A stretch of 6,467 nt of DNA from assembly GCA_045124015.1 (NCBI GenBank), contig JBGVLA010000006.1, forward strand, positions 1 to 6,467, read 5' to 3'. The stretch's first letter is position 1, and every line of letters begins with the position of its first letter. Of the stretch, positions 4,991-6,467 are shown piece by piece. A program made the position numbers and the translations under genes. Origin of the DNA: QALR01 sp045124015. GTDB taxonomy: Bacteria; Bacillota; Clostridia; Oscillospirales; CAG-272. The notes below the pieces were generated by a model. The model was not told the DNA's origin, made no database searches, and was given only the letters and a program-made list of their open reading frames with translations.

Positions 4991-5437
4991 ATGAATACAA
5001 ACGAAAAAAACGTAAAGATCAAAATTTTTGCCATCGTCATGCGCGGAGAAGAGGACGACGTAGAAAAGGATAATATCCGCATCACCTGCGACGGCGTGAT
5101 GCGTTATGACGGCGAGCGCGTGGAGATCGCTTATGAGGAAGTCATGGGCGAGGAAGGCGTGGCGTTCAATACGCTTTCATTTCTTTCGGCAGAACCCGAG
5201 GTGGTAACGCTTGCCAGAGAGGGTGCTGTTTCCTGCGTCATGACCTTTTCCGAAAATTGCCGTTATCGCGGCGCATATGACATGGGATTTTTATCTTTTG
5301 ATTTCACGGTCGCAACAAAGCGCGTAGAAAATCATATCTCTTTTGAAAAGGGCGGCGTCCTCGTTTTGGATTACAACACCGAAATGCAAGGCGTTTCGAT
5401 GCAAAATAGCCGTTTCCGTTTTACCATTACAACGTAA
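4991..5437 (+). CDS. DUF1934 (YwiB-like) beta-barrel protein
   Basis: This 148-residue, probably cytoplasmic protein has the pattern of DUF1934, a family found mainly in Bacillota and predicted to have a lipocalin-like barrel. The pattern consists of an N-terminal strand VKIKIF (8-13), a charged EEDD/EKDNI segment, a YDGERVEIAYEEV strand pair (39-51), an EGAVSCVMTF strand (77-86), and a C-terminal LDYNTEMQGVSMQNSRFRFTI barrel closure, the counterpart of the usual YDLEINGQ..N. There is no signal peptide. Biochemical function is unknown; some family members sit near arginyl-tRNA synthetase or RNA polymerase delta genes, but no such neighbour is visible here. The ATG at 4991 has no good Shine-Dalgarno sequence. 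It is kept because the next ATG (5039) would remove the first conserved strand, and an in-frame stop at 4964 bounds the frame. Possible -10 boxes lie at 4969-4977. Confidence 0.85.
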   Translation: MNTNEKNVKIKIFAIVMRGEEDDVEKDNIRITCDGVMRYDGERVEIAYEEVMGEEGVAFNTLSFLSAEPEVVTLAREGAVSCVMTFSENCRYRGAYDMGFLSFDFTVATKRVENHISFEKGGVLVLDYNTEMQGVSMQNSRFRFTITT

Positions 5438-5443
5438 TATGAG

Positions 5444-5477
5444 AAAAACAGCAGGATGACCTGCTGTTTTTTGTTTT
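5444..5477. terminator. Intrinsic terminator after the DUF1934 gene
   Basis: AAAAACAGCAGG (5444-5455) and CCTGCTGTTTTT (5460-5471) form a perfect 12-bp stem around ATGA, followed by T-rich sequence to 5477. It begins 6 bases after the stop codon. In the opposite direction the stem also ends in five T residues, so it may serve the convergent gene at 5519-6064. Confidence 0.93.
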
Positions 5478-5518
5478 ATAGGAAGGCGCAATAATGCCAA
5501 TATTGATTTCTTTGCATA

Positions 5519-6064
5519 TTATTGATTAGGTAACTCATATGACCATCTTTCACCACATTTTACAACACGCGAGTCAATAATCGTTTGTGTGCGAACATCT
5601 AGTTCAATATATTGAATAGATATATTTTTTGCAGGTATCTTATTAAAAATTTGAATTAACTCAATTTTGCTGAAAATGATATCACATTGTTTGGTTAATT
5701 CGTCTGTTTCGAGAGGTGTGTATTCATAAATGTTTTTTGTGATGTGCAAAGTTACTGTCGATAAATCGTCGGAAATTTGAAAAGGGGAATCACTATCCAT
5801 ATCCTTGAGAGGAGAAATTTGTTCGCACAAATTTCCCCTTTGTTTTTCGGTAGCCAACAAGATTAAATTATTGTTCACTGTGAAAGAAAGTGTAGAGGAA
5901 GCGCCAAATTCATGTTTATGCGTGTTAAATTCATTCGGTTCACAACCGAACACGCGGGTACAATATTCAGAAGGAATTAGTGTTATGCTAGGACGTATCA
6001 ATAACCAGCATAACACGGCCACGAGGGCAAGAGCGATAAATAAGAACTTCCATTTACCTTTCAT
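5519..6064 (-). CDS. Membrane-anchored protein of unknown function
   Basis: I do not recognise this 181-residue protein. It starts with a short basic segment (MKGKWK) and one hydrophobic helix (about residues 6-23) lacking a clear cleavage site, so it is probably anchored with the rest outside the membrane. An uncleaved signal anchor and a poorly defined signal peptide cannot be told apart. The outer part is soluble, with alternating strand-like segments (58-72, 102-109, 147-157), an acidic stretch (88-101) and five cysteines (35, 41, 80, 127, 170) that could form disulfides. The frame opens back to a GTG at 6124, but that GTG lies inside the promoter spacer. ATG 6064 has GGGAGG 5 nt upstream and is the start. 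It is a single-gene unit convergent with DUF1934. AT-rich codon use resembles the 177-832 genes more than gpmI. Confidence 0.78.
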   Translation of the reverse strand: MKGKWKFLFIALALVAVLCWLLIRPSITLIPSEYCTRVFGCEPNEFNTHKHEFGASSTLSFTVNNNLILLATEKQRGNLCEQISPLKDMDSDSPFQISDDLSTVTLHITKNIYEYTPLETDELTKQCDIIFSKIELIQIFNKIPAKNISIQYIELDVRTQTIIDSRVVKCGERWSYELPNQ

Positions 6065-6112
6065 AAGAACCTCCCAAAAAAGTGATGTTTGGTATTGAAT
6101 TTTATTATAAAA

Positions 6113-6141
6113 AGTATACCACACTTTCCTTTTGTTTGCAA
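6113..6141 (-). promoter_or_regulatory. Extended -10 sigma-A promoter for the 181-residue membrane protein
   Basis: On the minus strand TTGCAA (complement of 6136-6141), a 17-nt spacer and TATACT (complement of 6113-6118) form the promoter, with a TGG directly before the -10 box giving the extended TGn motif. Transcription would start near 6106, leaving about a 42-nt leader before ATG 6064. Confidence 0.82.
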
Positions 6142-6169
6142 GTGCTTTCCTAAAATCGTATTTGAAAAA

Positions 6170-6283
6170 TCAAGACTGCACGTAGAGGCGATCCCCGAAT
6201 CGCCCATAGAATCCGCGAATTGCCTTTAGCCGCCCTCTGCCGGAAAAAACATTCAAAATATTTTTGAAAAATCCTCTGAGCAT
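6170..6283 (-). CDS. Possible 37-residue cationic small protein
   Basis: A short ORF starts at ATG 6283, 5 nt after a strong GGAGG (complement of 6289-6293), and ends at TGA (6170-6172). The peptide begins MLRGFFKNILNVFSG and continues with an Arg/Gly/aromatic-rich half. It has eight Lys/Arg against one acidic residue, and its first half could form an amphipathic helix. No promoter is evident upstream. The C-terminal half is encoded by a GGCGAT hairpin repeat, so it may be a chance frame through a repeat. It ends about 29 bases upstream of the promoter of the 181-residue gene. No function is proposed. Confidence 0.35.
   Translation of the reverse strand: MLRGFFKNILNVFSGRGRLKAIRGFYGRFGDRLYVQS
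6187..6204. repeat. GGCGAT hairpin, fragment of a GGCGAATCGCC-type intergenic repeat
   Basis: GGCGAT (6187-6192) and ATCGCC (6199-6204) pair perfectly around CCCCGA. The flanking CGTAGAG and the related GCGAATTGCC (6215-6224) resemble dispersed repeats of the GTAGGGGCGAATCGCC type that I recall from clostridial genomes. This was not verified by a search. Confidence 0.45.
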
Positions 6284-6467
6284 TTCTCCCTCCAAACTCC
6301 CCCAATCCTTCCTCTACCGTACCCCTCACTCCCGTTTTTTCACCAAATTGCGGTCAAAAAAGTACACGCAAGGAAAACTTTTTTCAGAATTTTCAAAAAC
6401 TTTTTTCGTCCCAAACCCTCGTTTTTTGTCTTTTTCAAAACTTTTTTCCGTCCAAATGCAGACCGCG
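6284..6467. repeat. Low-complexity pyrimidine-rich tail with three copies of AAAACTTTTTTC
   Basis: I see no conventional gene here. The plus strand is rich in C and T. AAAACTTTTTTC occurs at 6374-6385, 6396-6407 and 6437-6448, at start-to-start distances of 22 and 41 bases. The second and third copies share a longer context: TTTTC(A)AAAAC before, and TTTTTTC(C)GTCC after. A similar-flavoured GTTTTTT run at 6334-6340 and TCAAAAAAGT at 6354-6363 add to the pattern. It is probably a degenerate intergenic repeat, possibly upstream sequence of a gene beyond the window. Confidence 0.5.

Noticed and set aside
6065..6124. Extension of the 181-residue protein to a GTG at 6124
   Set aside because: The GTG lies in the spacer of the promoter at 6113-6141, and ATG 6064 has a GGGAGG at 5 nt.

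Overview
The window looks like a chromosomal segment from a Bacillota (Firmicutes) bacterium, most likely a gut-type Clostridia lineage (Oscillospirales or Christensenellales are guesses). The evidence is strong AGGAGG-type ribosome binding sites, near-consensus sigma-A promoters, a DUF1934 gene (a family typical of Bacillota) and palindromic intergenic repeats resembling those scattered through clostridial gut genomes. No species can be assigned from sequence alone.

Layout. Positions 1-23 hold the first codons of a minus-strand gene that leaves the window. Positions 177-832 are a two-gene minus-strand operon: a small membrane protein with a C-terminal zinc ribbon, followed by a small exported, possibly lipid-anchored protein whose GTG start overlaps the previous stop. 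Divergent from it at 973-1266 is an XRE-family repressor-like gene. The shared promoter region carries overlapping promoters and a perfect AT palindrome that is a good operator candidate. This left 1.3 kb is visibly AT-rich and differs in codon use from the next block.

Positions 1349-4761 are two well-expressed-looking housekeeping genes in divergent orientation: a ClC-family chloride/proton exchanger with a C-terminal TrkA-C-like domain (minus) and a cofactor-independent phosphoglycerate mutase (plus). Each has a perfect TTGACA-17-TATAAT promoter, and the two -35 boxes are the arms of one inverted repeat. These promoters show that the longest ORFs overestimate both proteins, so the starts are moved inward.

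Positions 4779-4936 hold a strong hairpin and two palindromic repeat units. A DUF1934 protein follows at 4991-5437 with a textbook terminator. An unrecognised single-pass membrane-anchored protein lies on the minus strand at 5519-6064 with its own extended -10 promoter. The last 340 bases contain no conventional gene. They hold a repeat hairpin, a possible 37-residue cationic peptide ORF with a strong ribosome binding site, and a low-complexity tail with three copies of a 12-base motif.

No CRISPR array, tRNA, rRNA, transposase or recognisable defence system is visible. The most distinctive items are the XRE-controlled membrane/exported protein module, the mirror-image double promoter at 3000-3064, the plant/trypanosome-like form of the mutase and the small cationic ORF.
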